Assembly: GCF_945957355.1 (NCBI RefSeq)
Contig: NZ_CAMFKM010000001.1
Coordinates: 310,001 to 374,000, forward strand
From: an uncultured Reyranella sp.
Lineage (GTDB): Bacteria; Pseudomonadota; Alphaproteobacteria; Reyranellales; Reyranellaceae
Direction: 5' to 3'
Length of the DNA: 64,000 nucleotides
Shown: positions 18,668 to 26,828 of the stretch, in pieces
Numbering within the stretch: the first letter of the stretch is position 1
Layout of the letters: the number at the start of each line of letters is the position of its first letter
The notes under the pieces: model-generated
What the model was told of the DNA's origin: nothing
The model's input: the letters and a program-made list of their open reading frames with translations, nothing else
The model's database searches: none
Program-made: the position numbers and the translations under genes

Positions 18668-20515
18668 TCAGCGGCCCAGAAGATTGGCCCGGACCTTCGC
18701 CCAGAAGCCGGGGTCGCGCGGCGCCGAGCGGCTGGCCGCCGCCATCTTGCGGTAGAGGTCGCCCAGCGACCGCTGGCCCGGGTCGGCCCGGAGCCGGGTG
18801 CCGTCGGCACCGGGCTCGAGCGTCAGCTCGCGCGTGTGGAAGACCTCGAGGCCCGGCCGGTGGCCGATGCTGACCACCGAGGTTTCCGGCAGCTCCTCGA
18901 TCAGGAGCTTCATGACGTTCTCCTGCCCGGCCTCGTCGAGCGCCGAGGTGGCCTCGTCCATGAATATCCAGTCGGGCCTGTGGACCAGCACGCGTGCGAA
19001 GGCCACGCGCTGCTGCTCGCCGCCGGACAGGATGTGGTCCCAGCGCTCGGTCTCGTCGAGCCGGTCGCGCAGATGGTCGAGACCGACCTTGTGCAGCATG
19101 TCCTGCAGCACCTCGTCGCTGATGCCCTCCTCCGGCTCGGCCGGATAGAGCATCGCGTCGCGCAACGTTCCCAGCGGGAAATAGGGCTTCTGCGGCATGA
19201 AGGTGATGGTGCCGGTCGGCAGGTGGATGGCGCCGCGCCCCCATGGCCATACGCCCGCCACCGCCCGCATGATCGTGCTCTTGCCGCTGCCCGACTTGCC
19301 GCGGATCAGCACGCGCTCGGGGCGTACGATCTCGACCTCCGCTTCCGCCACCAGCATTTCGCCGCTGGGACGGGCCACGCCGAGGTCACGCATGACCAGC
19401 TTGTCGGACTCTCCCGCCGGATGCACGACGATGCGCGCCTCATCGGGCGCCTCGCTGCTTTCCTCGAGGTCGGTCAGCGCCATGTGCAGATGCACGACCC
19501 TGTCGGTCGAGGCACGCCATTCGGCGAACTTCGGGAAATTGTCGATCAGCCAGGACAGTGCCCACTGCACGCTGGAGAAGGCTTGCGCCGTCTGCATCAG
19601 GCCGCCGAGCGCGATGTCCCCGCCGAGATAGCGTGGCAGGGCGACGATCAGCGGCACGATCGGCGCGAGATAGGCCAGAGAGCTCGTGAGCAGCGAGAGA
19701 TTGCCCTGGCCGCGAGTCTGGACGTTCCAGGCGGACTTGAGGTCGACGAGCGAGCCGCGCAGCCGGTCGCGTTCGTCGTCCTCTCCGCGCATCAGGGCGA
19801 TACCCTCGGCATGTTCGCGGGCCCGCGTCAGGCCCGAGCGGAAATCGGCCTCGCGGCTCTGCCGTACGTTGCCTGCATGGATCAGGCCGCGGCCCAGGAA
19901 ATAGGTCAGCGTCGAGCCGATCAGGGCATAGGCCACCGCCGCCCATACCATGTAGCCCGGCAGGTTGAGCTCGACCCCGAACAGGCTGATCGGCAGCGTG
20001 CCCGACAGGATCCACAGCACGCTGAGGAAAGTGAAGAGCTGCAGCACGCATTGCAGGATGCTCTGCGCGAACTCGACGGCGAGTTCGGTCGAGATGCGGA
20101 TGTCCTCGGCAATGCGGCCGTCGGGATTGTCGACCTCGTCGGCCAGCATGCCGAGCTGGTACTGGCGGCCGCCGCTCAGCCAGCGCAACACCGTGACGTG
20201 CGACAACCAGGAGCGCCAGTTGATCTGCAGACGGCGCTTGATGTGGAGCTGGATCGCCACCGCGACGCCCGCCGATAGGACGATCGCGGCCAGCACCCAG
20301 AGGAGCTTCATCAGCTCCTCGACGTCACGCTTGTCGAGGGCGTTGAAGAAGTCCCTGTTCCAGATGTTCAGCCAAAGCGCGATGCCGACATTGGCGACAC
20401 CGAGCACGACCAGGCCGCCGGTGAGCATCCAGGCGACGGCACGATACCCCGGCGCCGTCCAGTATCCACTGGCGACGGCGGCGAAGGCGCGTATGGAGCT
20501 GTGCGGTGTATCCAA
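18668..20515 (-). CDS. SbmA/BacA-YddA type ABC transporter, fused permease-ATPase
   Basis: Fused ABC exporter/importer of 615 residues. The N-terminal half has six hydrophobic segments with the ABC_membrane_2 phrases ALWLNIWNRDFFNALDKRDV, INWRSWLSHVTVLRWL and NPDGRIAEDIRISTE. The C-terminal ATPase has GKSGSGKST (Walker A), LSGGEQQRVAFARV and WIFMDEATSALDE. Relatives transport peptides, vitamin B12 or very-long-chain fatty acyl compounds. The start is TTG at 20515, directly after the TGA of the aldolase gene, with no clear ribosome site, so translation may depend on re-initiation. Confidence 0.88.
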   Translation of the reverse strand: MDTPHSSIRAFAAVASGYWTAPGYRAVAWMLTGGLVVLGVANVGIALWLNIWNRDFFNALDKRDVEELMKLLWVLAAIVLSAGVAVAIQLHIKRRLQINWRSWLSHVTVLRWLSGGRQYQLGMLADEVDNPDGRIAEDIRISTELAVEFAQSILQCVLQLFTFLSVLWILSGTLPISLFGVELNLPGYMVWAAVAYALIGSTLTYFLGRGLIHAGNVRQSREADFRSGLTRAREHAEGIALMRGEDDERDRLRGSLVDLKSAWNVQTRGQGNLSLLTSSLAYLAPIVPLIVALPRYLGGDIALGGLMQTAQAFSSVQWALSWLIDNFPKFAEWRASTDRVVHLHMALTDLEESSEAPDEARIVVHPAGESDKLVMRDLGVARPSGEMLVAEAEVEIVRPERVLIRGKSGSGKSTIMRAVAGVWPWGRGAIHLPTGTITFMPQKPYFPLGTLRDAMLYPAEPEEGISDEVLQDMLHKVGLDHLRDRLDETERWDHILSGGEQQRVAFARVLVHRPDWIFMDEATSALDEAGQENVMKLLIEELPETSVVSIGHRPGLEVFHTRELTLEPGADGTRLRADPGQRSLGDLYRKMAAASRSAPRDPGFWAKVRANLLGR

Positions 20516-21313
20516 TCAGTCGCGGAAGCCCGGATCGATCCGGTCGAGCTTCCGCAGGAGAGCCGGCCAGTCCAGCAGGCCGAACGGCCGCCGGGTCTTC
20601 GGCTGGTAATTCATGTAGGTCGCCTCGACCACGTCGGCCGGGACGTCGATCAGCTTGGTGTTGCACGACATGGCTGCGAGCTGCGTCTTGCAGCTCAGCT
20701 CCAGCCGGTGCATGGCGTTGAAGGCCTCGGGAATCGTCGCGCCGGTCGTCAGCAGACCGTGGTTGCGCAGGATCATGGCGTTGTTGTCGCCCAGGCTCTT
20801 CACCAGCGCCTCGCGGGCCGCCAGGTCGAGCACGACGCCATCGAAGTCGTGGTAGCTGATCTTGGCGAAGCGCATCGAGGTCTGCGTATTGGGCAGCAGG
20901 CCGCATTCCATGGTCGAGACCGCCATGCCCGGCCAGGTATGTGTGTGGATCACGCAGGCGACGTCGGGCTTGGCCATGTGGATGGCGCTGTGAATCACGA
21001 AGCCGGCGCGGTTGACGCCGTACTCCAGGCCACCGTTGAACTCCGGCTTCGCCAGGATATTGCCCTCGTGGTCGATCTTCAGCAGGCTTGACGCGGTGAT
21101 CTCTTCGTAGAGCAGGCCGTAGGCATTGATCAGGAAGGCGTCTGGCTCGCCGGGCACGCGCACCGAGATGTGGTTCGCGATCAGGTCCGACATGCCGTAC
21201 AGGTCGATCAACCTGTAGCAGGCGGCCAGGTCGACACGGGCCTGCCACTCTTCCGGCGAGACGTTCGACCGGAGATTGGCAACCTTTGAAGTCTTGAGGG
21301 CGTGCACGGCCAT
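20516..21313 (-). CDS. Class II aldolase/adducin family protein
   Basis: Zinc-dependent aldolase-fold protein of 265 residues. Ligand motifs are visible: HTHTWPG (two His) and the late RNHGLL (third His); the N-terminal part has LIANHISVRVPGEPDAFLINAYGLLYEEI, in which the usual active-site Glu lies. Family members cleave sugar phosphates or decarboxylate related acids; this long branch (about 260 residues) is common in soil bacteria and its substrates are unknown. It is the first gene of a two-gene unit with the ABC transporter, whose start codon touches its stop. Confidence 0.9.
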   Translation of the reverse strand: MAVHALKTSKVANLRSNVSPEEWQARVDLAACYRLIDLYGMSDLIANHISVRVPGEPDAFLINAYGLLYEEITASSLLKIDHEGNILAKPEFNGGLEYGVNRAGFVIHSAIHMAKPDVACVIHTHTWPGMAVSTMECGLLPNTQTSMRFAKISYHDFDGVVLDLAAREALVKSLGDNNAMILRNHGLLTTGATIPEAFNAMHRLELSCKTQLAAMSCNTKLIDVPADVVEATYMNYQPKTRRPFGLLDWPALLRKLDRIDPGFRD

Positions 21314-21380
21314 GGAAACGCTCCAGGATGAAAACGGTTCCGGAAGCTAGCCCCGCCCTCCCCGATCGTCCATCGACGGC

Positions 21381-22121
21381 TCAGGCGAGCCCGCGCGCTG
21401 CGAGATAGGCGCCGAGTGCCAGAAGGCCGGCGAAGAACCACAACCTGAAGGTCCGGGGCGACAGGCGGGCGCGCACCGCCTGTCCCAGCCGCATGCCCCC
21501 AAGAGCCACCGCGACGCCGGCGATGGCTGGCCAGGCCAGGCCCATCGTCAGGCTGGCGCTGCCCGCCAGAGTCACGGCCAGCGCCAGGGTCGAGACGGTG
21601 AAGGACAGGCCCAGCGCCTGCACCAGTTCATCCTTGGTGAGGCCGATCGCCTGGAGATAGGGCACCGCGGGAAGCACAAAGACTCCCGTGGCGGCCGTGA
21701 TCGCGCCCGTGCTCGCCCCGGCGAACGGGCCCATCCAGCGTTCGGCATTGGCCGGCACGGCCAGCTTGAGTGCGGCCAGTCCGGAGACGGCATAGACCAT
21801 GAGCGCGATGCCGAGCGTGGGGCCGCCGTACGGCCCGCCCAGCCCCGACAGGAAGGCCGTGCCCGCCCACGTCCCAAGGCAGACTCCGACGTTCAAGGGC
21901 CACAGCCTGCGCAGGAGAGCCCCGAGATGCGGCCCGTCCATCATCTGCCAGACATTGGTGACCAGCGACGGCAGGATCAGCAGCGCCGCCGACTCGACAG
22001 GCGACAGGACCACAGCCAACAGGCCCATCGAGATCGTGGGAAGCCCCAGTCCGATGACACCCTTGGCGAAGCCGGCCAGAAGGAAGACTGAGAGGACGAA
22101 GGTCAGGATCGAAAGCGCCAT
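21381..22121 (-). CDS. TauE/SafE family sulfite/organosulfonate exporter
   Basis: Integral membrane protein of 246 residues with about eight hydrophobic helices. The first, LTFVLSVFLLAGFAKGVIGLGLPTISMGLL, carries the family's glycine-rich motif; the inner repeat shows GASTGAITAATGVFVLPAVPYLQAIGL. The ATG at 22121 is preceded by GAGGG; the longer frame upstream overlaps the LysR gene and lacks hydrophobic character. It is divergent from a LysR-type gene over 91 bases, so the LysR protein very likely controls it. Members export sulfite, sulfoacetate or similar anions. Confidence 0.88.
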   Translation of the reverse strand: MALSILTFVLSVFLLAGFAKGVIGLGLPTISMGLLAVVLSPVESAALLILPSLVTNVWQMMDGPHLGALLRRLWPLNVGVCLGTWAGTAFLSGLGGPYGGPTLGIALMVYAVSGLAALKLAVPANAERWMGPFAGASTGAITAATGVFVLPAVPYLQAIGLTKDELVQALGLSFTVSTLALAVTLAGSASLTMGLAWPAIAGVAVALGGMRLGQAVRARLSPRTFRLWFFAGLLALGAYLAARGLA

Positions 22122-22176
22122 GCCCCCACCCTCGTCCGCACCCCGGATGCTTCGCAATGTGGAGATTACGGAGTAT

Positions 22177-22197
22177 GCCTTCGGACTGAACGAAGGC
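22177..22197. promoter_or_regulatory. Candidate LysR operator
   Basis: Perfect inverted repeat GCCTTCG-N7-CGAAGGC in the 91-base gap between the divergent TauE-like and LysR-like genes, 16 bases before the LysR start codon. Position and symmetry fit autoregulation by a LysR-type protein; the site was not compared with other promoters. Confidence 0.45.
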
Positions 22198-22212
22198 TGA
22201 CGGAGTTGTTCC

Positions 22213-23184
22213 TTGCGCTTCGACTTCACCGACCTGCGGCTCTTCCTGCATGTGACGCAAACCGGGAGCATCACGCATGGTGCCGAACGGGCGCACCTGG
22301 CGCTCGCGTCGGCCAGTGCGCGTATCCGCGGCATGGAAGATGAGCTCGGCGTTCCACTGCTGAAGCGCGGAAGGCGAGGCGTCGAGCCGACCGACGCGGG
22401 CCGCAGCCTGCTCGACCATGCCCGCATAGTGCTGCAGCAGGTGGAAACGATGCGCGGCGATCTCGGCGCCTATTCGCGCGGCCTGAAGGGCAGCGTCCGC
22501 ATCCTCGCCAATACGTCGGCTCTGTCGGAGCACCTGCCGGCGCTGCTGGCGACCTTTCTCGCCGCCAACCCGACGATCGACATCGATCTCGAGGACCGCG
22601 AGAGCCCGGCGATCGGCGCCGCCATCGCCGCGGGCGATGCCGATATCGGTATCGGATCGCAGGCCGCGCTGGTGCCGGGACTGGAAAGCCATCCCTTCCG
22701 GACCGACCGGCTGGTGCTGGCGGTGCCGGCCGGCCATCGGCTGGCGAGCAAGCGACAGACCGGCTTTGCCGAACTGCTCGACCTCGACTTCGTCGGCCTG
22801 CCGCGCGGCACCGCGCTCGACGAACATCTCGCCATGCAGGCCGCCCGCCTCGGCCGCGCGCTGCGGCTGCGCGTGCGGGTCAACAGCCTCGACACCGTCT
22901 GCGCCATGGTGGCGGCGGGCGGCGGCGTCGGAATCGTTCCGGAGGCGACCGCCCGGCGCCACCGTCGTGCCCTGCCGCTCGCCATGTTGCGCCTCACGGA
23001 GGCCTGGTCGATGCGCGAGCTCGCCCTCTATGTGCGCGACGCGCGGCGTCTTCCGCGACCGGCGCGTCGGCTTTTCGAGTCACTGCGGGAGGCGGGCGAA
23101 AGGCCCGTTACCAGCGCAACAGGCGGCGCCCGACGGCAGCGCCCACGACAGCGACGGGGATCGCCGCCAGCGGATACCAGGTGA
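22213..23184 (+). CDS. LysR family transcriptional regulator
   Basis: Regulator of 323 residues. The N-terminal winged helix reads DLRLFLHVTQTGSITHGAERAHLALASASARIRGMEDELGVPLLKRGRRGVEPTDAGRSL, and the effector domain follows with DADIGIGSQAALVPGLESHPFRTDRLVLAVP. The start is TTG at 22213 with ACGGAG 7 bases upstream; no ATG is available. It should control the divergent TauE-like exporter. The last about 25 codons (Arg/Pro-rich) overlap the 3' end of the opposite-strand nrsF gene by 77 bases, so the C-terminus is longer than usual. Confidence 0.9.
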   Translation: MRFDFTDLRLFLHVTQTGSITHGAERAHLALASASARIRGMEDELGVPLLKRGRRGVEPTDAGRSLLDHARIVLQQVETMRGDLGAYSRGLKGSVRILANTSALSEHLPALLATFLAANPTIDIDLEDRESPAIGAAIAAGDADIGIGSQAALVPGLESHPFRTDRLVLAVPAGHRLASKRQTGFAELLDLDFVGLPRGTALDEHLAMQAARLGRALRLRVRVNSLDTVCAMVAAGGGVGIVPEATARRHRRALPLAMLRLTEAWSMRELALYVRDARRLPRPARRLFESLREAGERPVTSATGGARRQRPRQRRGSPPADTR

Positions 23185-23743
23185 GGACGAACAGCGGCGA
23201 GTCGTCGAAGCAGTGGAAGGCATAGATCGCGGCGGCGGCCGCGGCGGCCAACGCGCCGGCGGCCGCGCCGGCAAGCGCCGGAGAGGCCGGCGCGGCTCGG
23301 CGCAGCACCAAGAGCAGCGCTGCCAGAGGCGCGAGTGCAAAGAGCGGGATGGCGGTCAGACACACGAGCGCATTGCTGCCGACCAGGCGCGCCCCCCAAG
23401 TGTCAGCCGGCAGGACGGCGAGTTCCGTCCCGAGCGCCGCCGCCGAGAGGAGGAGAACCGGCAGCACGGCCCACTGCCATCGCACGGTGGTCACCGGCCG
23501 TGCCATCGCAACGCAGGCAGCGGCGGCGGCCACAAGGGCCGCCAGCACCAGGACGAGCTTGAGATCGAAGCGCCAGGTCGCAAAGGCCGCCGACAGATCG
23601 ACGCGCGGCCCGAACTCGATCGCGAAGATCATGAGCGACACCAACGCGCCCGCCAGGACGGCCCGGCCCACGGAACGTCCGAGCGGCTTCGCCGACCCGG
23701 CGCGGTCGGCGACCAGGGATGCTACGAGCTGCTCGGTCTTCAT
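23108..23743 (-). CDS. nrsF: NrsF family membrane anti-sigma factor (DUF1109)
   Basis: Integral membrane protein of 211 residues with six predicted helices. DUF1109/NrsF proteins hold the cognate ECF sigma factor at the membrane and release it on metal or oxidative stress. Two cysteines 50 residues apart, Cys128 (SNALVCLTAIPLF) and Cys178 (YAFHCFDDSPLF), match the spacing of the pair reported as required for sensing in Caulobacter NrsF. A third, Cys77, is in a helix. The ATG overlaps the sigma gene stop (ATGA), so both are coupled. Confidence 0.9.
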   Translation of the reverse strand: MKTEQLVASLVADRAGSAKPLGRSVGRAVLAGALVSLMIFAIEFGPRVDLSAAFATWRFDLKLVLVLAALVAAAAACVAMARPVTTVRWQWAVLPVLLLSAAALGTELAVLPADTWGARLVGSNALVCLTAIPLFALAPLAALLLVLRRAAPASPALAGAAAGALAAAAAAAIYAFHCFDDSPLFVLTWYPLAAIPVAVVGAAVGRRLLRW

Positions 23744-24288
23744 GTCCTGTCCTTGCGATAGGCATCGGCCAGCGCGCGAAGGGCACGATGAAGCGTCACC
23801 CGGACGGCGCCTTCGCTCATGCCCATCCTCGACCCGACGTCCCGCGCGCTCTGCCCCTCGATGGATATCCCTTCCACGATCCGGCGCTGGCGCTCGGGCA
23901 GGCTGGCCAACATCTGCCGGGCATCGAAGGCGCTTCCTTCCTCTGCGGTTGCGGGCGCGGCGAGTGTTTCGGAATGATCGTCGATATCGACGTGATCGGT
24001 GAAGCCGCGGCGGCGCAGATGGTCGACCAGCTTGTGGCGCGCGATGGCACGAAGCCAGGGCTGCAAGGGCTGGGTCTCGTCCCAGGTGTCGCGCTTCAGA
24101 TGCATGGCCAGCAAAGTCTCCTGGACGATGTCCTCGCAATCCGCATTCGGACGGCCGGCCGCCGCGAGGCCGCGCGACGCTACCGCACGCAGCCACGAAG
24201 CGACGAGGAGCAGCAGGCGCCGATACGCCTCGTCATCCCCCTTCCGGGCTGCCCGCATGAGCACGGCGAGATCTTCCGGATCGGACAA
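23740..24288 (-). CDS. sigF: ECF sigma factor, SigF-like
   Basis: RNA polymerase sigma factor of 182 residues. Region 2 ([46 protein letters not shown]) and region 4 ([44 protein letters not shown]) are both complete. Start is TTG at 24288 behind GGTGAG. Coupled to nrsF and facing the bufferin operon, it corresponds to Caulobacter SigF, which responds to heavy metals and controls such operons. Divergent GTAA-N16-CGAA promoters in the intergenic region support control of itself and of bufA. Confidence 0.92.
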   Translation of the reverse strand: MSDPEDLAVLMRAARKGDDEAYRRLLLLVASWLRAVASRGLAAAGRPNADCEDIVQETLLAMHLKRDTWDETQPLQPWLRAIARHKLVDHLRRRGFTDHVDIDDHSETLAAPATAEEGSAFDARQMLASLPERQRRIVEGISIEGQSARDVGSRMGMSEGAVRVTLHRALRALADAYRKDRT

Positions 24289-24308
24289 CAGAACTCACCC
24301 TTCACGTG

Positions 24309-24334
24309 TTCGTGTTGAAGGGCCCGAACATTAC
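24309..24334 (-). promoter_or_regulatory. Candidate SigF-dependent promoter of sigF-nrsF
   Basis: On the minus strand GTAATG (24334-24329), 16 bases, CGAA (24312-24309). This matches GTAACC-N16-CGAA, the SigF consensus I recall from Caulobacter, apart from the last two bases of the -35 box. It ends 20 bases before the sigF start codon, leaving a very short leader. Confidence 0.55.
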
Positions 24335-24368
24335 AGGCGCTTTGCGCGAAAAAGAAATGCGGCGGCCT

Positions 24369-24394
24369 GTAACGCCGACCCTCGCGCACCCGAA
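24369..24394 (+). promoter_or_regulatory. Candidate SigF-dependent promoter of the buf operon
   Basis: GTAACG (24369-24374), 16 bases, CGAA (24391-24394). It differs from the recalled Caulobacter SigF consensus GTAACC-N16-CGAA at one base and has the exact spacer. It lies 49 bases upstream of the bufA start codon. Confidence 0.7.
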
Positions 24395-24443
24395 TGATCC
24401 TTTGCGAGCCGAGATTGGCTCGAGAGCCCTGGAGGATCTGTCC

Positions 24444-24734
24444 ATGATCAATCGTACCACCACCGCCACCCTCGCGGCCGCCGTTGCCGCCGCCGCCCTG
24501 ATGTCGTCCGGCGCCAACGCCCAGACCGCCAACACCGACAAGGAGAAGTGCTACGGCATCTCGATGGCGGGCAAGAACGACTGCGCCGCGACCGGCAACA
24601 ATTCCTGCGCCGGCCAGTCCAAGGTCGACTACGACACCAAGGCCTGGAAGTCCGTCGCCAAGGGATCCTGCGTGACCATGGAAGTGACCCTCAAGGACGG
24701 CAAGAAGCGCAAGGGCACGCTCACCGCGATGTAA
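24444..24734 (+). CDS. bufA: Bufferin-type peptide precursor (DUF2282)
   Basis: Secreted precursor of 96 residues. A Sec signal peptide ([26 protein letters not shown]) precedes a short mature part with four cysteines at 36, 47, 55 and 76: EKCYG, KNDCAA, NNSCAG and KGSC. This is the DUF2282 (BufA1) pattern. In the family studied in Caulobacter the cysteines are modified by a DUF692 enzyme and the exported peptide buffers copper. GGAGG stands 8 bases before the ATG. Modification is inferred from the adjacent bufB and bufC. Confidence 0.9.
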   Translation: MINRTTTATLAAAVAAAALMSSGANAQTANTDKEKCYGISMAGKNDCAATGNNSCAGQSKVDYDTKAWKSVAKGSCVTMEVTLKDGKKRKGTLTAM

Positions 24735-24746
24735 GGAAGACGCGCC

Positions 24747-25601
24747 GTGACGGTGGACCGCCTGCCTCGTGCCGGTGCCGGGCTGAAGCCCGAGCACCAG
24801 CGGCATATTCTCGACGCCCGGCCCGATGTCGGCTGGTTCGAGGTGCATGCCGAGAACTACATGGGGGCTGGCGGTCCGCCGCATCACTTCCTGGAGCGCA
24901 TACGGGCGCTCTATCCGCTGTCGGTCCATGGCGTGGGCCTGTCGATCGGATCGGCCGATGGCATGGCGCCGGGCCATCTCGCCCGGCTGAAGGCGGTGGT
25001 GGACCGCTACCAGCCCTTCATCGTGTCGGAGCATCTCGCCTGGTCGACGCATGACGGGATCTTCCTCAACGATCTGCTGCCCCTGCCCTATACCGAGGCC
25101 ACGTTGTCGCTGGTGGCGCGCCATGTCGACGAAGTGCAGACGGCACTCGGAAGACGCATCCTGATCGAGAATCCCTCGACCTATCTGCGCTTCGACGGGG
25201 AAGAAATGCCGGAGACGGAGTTCCTGCATGCGCTCGCCAGGCGCAGCGGCTGCGGCTTGCTGCTCGACATCAACAACGTCGTCGTTTCCGCGGCCAATCA
25301 CGATTTCGACGCCCGCACCTATCTTGCGAGCTTCCCGCACGAACATGTCGCCGAAATCCATCTCGCCGGTCATGCCGTGCTGGAGAGGGATGGCGAGACG
25401 TTGTTCGTCGACACGCACGACCGGACCATCTCTTTGGAGGTCTGGCGTCTCTTTCGAGAGGTGATTGCGCACCACGGCCCTCGCCCCACGCTGATCGAAT
25501 GGGATGCCGAGGTGCCCGCCTGGCAGGACCTCGAGGGCGAAGTCCGGCAGGCTCAATCCGTGCTGCAGGCGACCGGAGACTTCGATGCTCGCGCAGCCTG
25601 A
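24747..25601 (+). CDS. bufB: MNIO family multinuclear iron oxygenase (DUF692), bufferin-modifying
   Basis: TIM-barrel enzyme of 284 residues that, in studied bufferin systems, converts precursor cysteines to heterocycles. Candidate iron ligands: HAEN (34-37), SVHG (His61), SEH (Glu95, His96), LIENP (Glu141, Asn142), DINN (Asp174-Asn177), EIHLAGH (Glu203, His205, His209) and DTHD (Asp222, His224). Start is GTG at 24747 with AGGAAG 7 bases upstream, 12 bases after bufA. It overlaps bufC by 17 bases. Confidence 0.92.
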   Translation: MTVDRLPRAGAGLKPEHQRHILDARPDVGWFEVHAENYMGAGGPPHHFLERIRALYPLSVHGVGLSIGSADGMAPGHLARLKAVVDRYQPFIVSEHLAWSTHDGIFLNDLLPLPYTEATLSLVARHVDEVQTALGRRILIENPSTYLRFDGEEMPETEFLHALARRSGCGLLLDINNVVVSAANHDFDARTYLASFPHEHVAEIHLAGHAVLERDGETLFVDTHDRTISLEVWRLFREVIAHHGPRPTLIEWDAEVPAWQDLEGEVRQAQSVLQATGDFDARAA

Positions 25602-26367
25602 CGGAACCGGTATCGCCGACCTGCAGCACCGCTTCGGTCAGGCCGTGCTTCAAGCCCCCTTGTCGGTACCCGACGGCATCCGAAGAGACCTGGGGCCCAC
25701 ACGAGAGCGAAGGTTCGGCATCTACCGCAACAACGTGAAGGCCAGTCTGGCCGCCGCCCTCGCGGCACGGTTTCCGGTCGTGGAACGCCTTGTCGGCAAG
25801 GAGCTCTTCACGGCCATGGCCCTCGTCTTCATCGAGCGGCATCCGCCGCGCTCACCCGTCCTCGCCGAGTACGGCGCCAACTTTGCGAACTTTCTGGAGG
25901 GATTCGATCCCACCGCGGACCTGCCCTACCTGCCCGATATCGCGCGGCTGGAATGGGCGCGCCTCGTCGCATTCCACAGCGCCGATGCCAGTCCGGCCGA
26001 CATCGGCCTGCTCACGGAGCTGCCTCCGGAAATGCTCGGCTCCGCGCAACTCGGCCTGCATCCCGCTATGGCCGTCATCGCCTCGCCTTGGCCCATCGTC
26101 TCGATCTGGACCACCAACACGCATGACGAGACACCTCAGCCTCCGGCGGCCGATTGGACGGGCGAGACGGCGCTGGTGACGCGACCGCACCTGGAGGTCT
26201 TCGTCCATCGATTGCCCCAGGGCGCGGACCGGCTCGTGGCCGAACTGGCGCATGAGCAAGCACTGGGCGCCGCCACCGAGGCAGCATCTCGAGCCCATGC
26301 AGATTTCGATCTCGCAACGACGCTGTCGACGCTGTTCGGTGCCGGCGCCATCACCACCCTGTCCTGA
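25585..26367 (+). CDS. bufC: DUF2063 family partner protein of the MNIO enzyme
   Basis: Protein of 260 residues. The N-terminal DUF2063 domain reads QHRFGQAVLQAP...RERRFGIYRNNVKASLAAALAARFPVVERLVG and continues with the LPYLPDIARLEWAR motif. In related systems DUF2063 proteins bind the precursor and deliver it to the DUF692 enzyme. The ATG at 25585 has GGAGA 6 bases upstream and lies inside the end of bufB; the frame overlaps by 17 bases, typical of stoichiometric coupling. The C-terminal part is less conserved. Confidence 0.9.
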   Translation: MLAQPDGTGIADLQHRFGQAVLQAPLSVPDGIRRDLGPTRERRFGIYRNNVKASLAAALAARFPVVERLVGKELFTAMALVFIERHPPRSPVLAEYGANFANFLEGFDPTADLPYLPDIARLEWARLVAFHSADASPADIGLLTELPPEMLGSAQLGLHPAMAVIASPWPIVSIWTTNTHDETPQPPAADWTGETALVTRPHLEVFVHRLPQGADRLVAELAHEQALGAATEAASRAHADFDLATTLSTLFGAGAITTLS

Positions 26368-26378
26368 GGAACATCCCG

Positions 26379-26828
26379 ATGATCGCCCTGCTCTCGCGTC
26401 TCGACTCGCTGCTGGCCCGCATCCCGCACGAACTACTGGCCCTCCTCGCGCGCCTGTCCGTCGGCACGATCTTCCTGCGCTCGGGCCTGCTGAAGCTCGA
26501 CGGCTGGGCCGACGGCACGACGCTCGCGCTGTTTCGCGAAGAGTATATGCTGCCGCTCCTCCCGCCTGAGCTTGCGTCCTACATGGCGACCGGAGCGGAA
26601 CTCAGCCTGCCGATCCTGCTCTTCCTCGGCCTGTTCACACGGCCGGCGGCGCTCGCCCTGCTGGGCATGACCCTGGTGATCGAGATCTTCGTCTATCCCA
26701 ACGCCTTCGACACGCACGGCGTCTGGGCGGTGGCCCTTCTCTATCTCGCCAAGTTCGGGCCGGGCCAGTTCGCCCTCGACCGCCTCCTCTTCGCGCGCGC
26801 GATGCCTACCGCTTACGGACGGGCTTGA
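26379..26828 (+). CDS. DoxX family membrane protein
   Basis: Small integral membrane protein of 149 residues with four hydrophobic segments and the DoxX pattern ARLSVGTIFLRSGLLKLDGW followed by GAELSLPILLFLGLFTRPAALALLGM. It closes the buf operon, 11 bases after bufC, behind TGAGGAAC. DoxX genes often accompany DUF692/DUF2063 genes; the proposed roles (quinone or redox-related membrane function) are not proven. Its last 23 bases overlap the opposite-strand AsnC gene. Confidence 0.88.
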   Translation: MIALLSRLDSLLARIPHELLALLARLSVGTIFLRSGLLKLDGWADGTTLALFREEYMLPLLPPELASYMATGAELSLPILLFLGLFTRPAALALLGMTLVIEIFVYPNAFDTHGVWAVALLYLAKFGPGQFALDRLLFARAMPTAYGRA

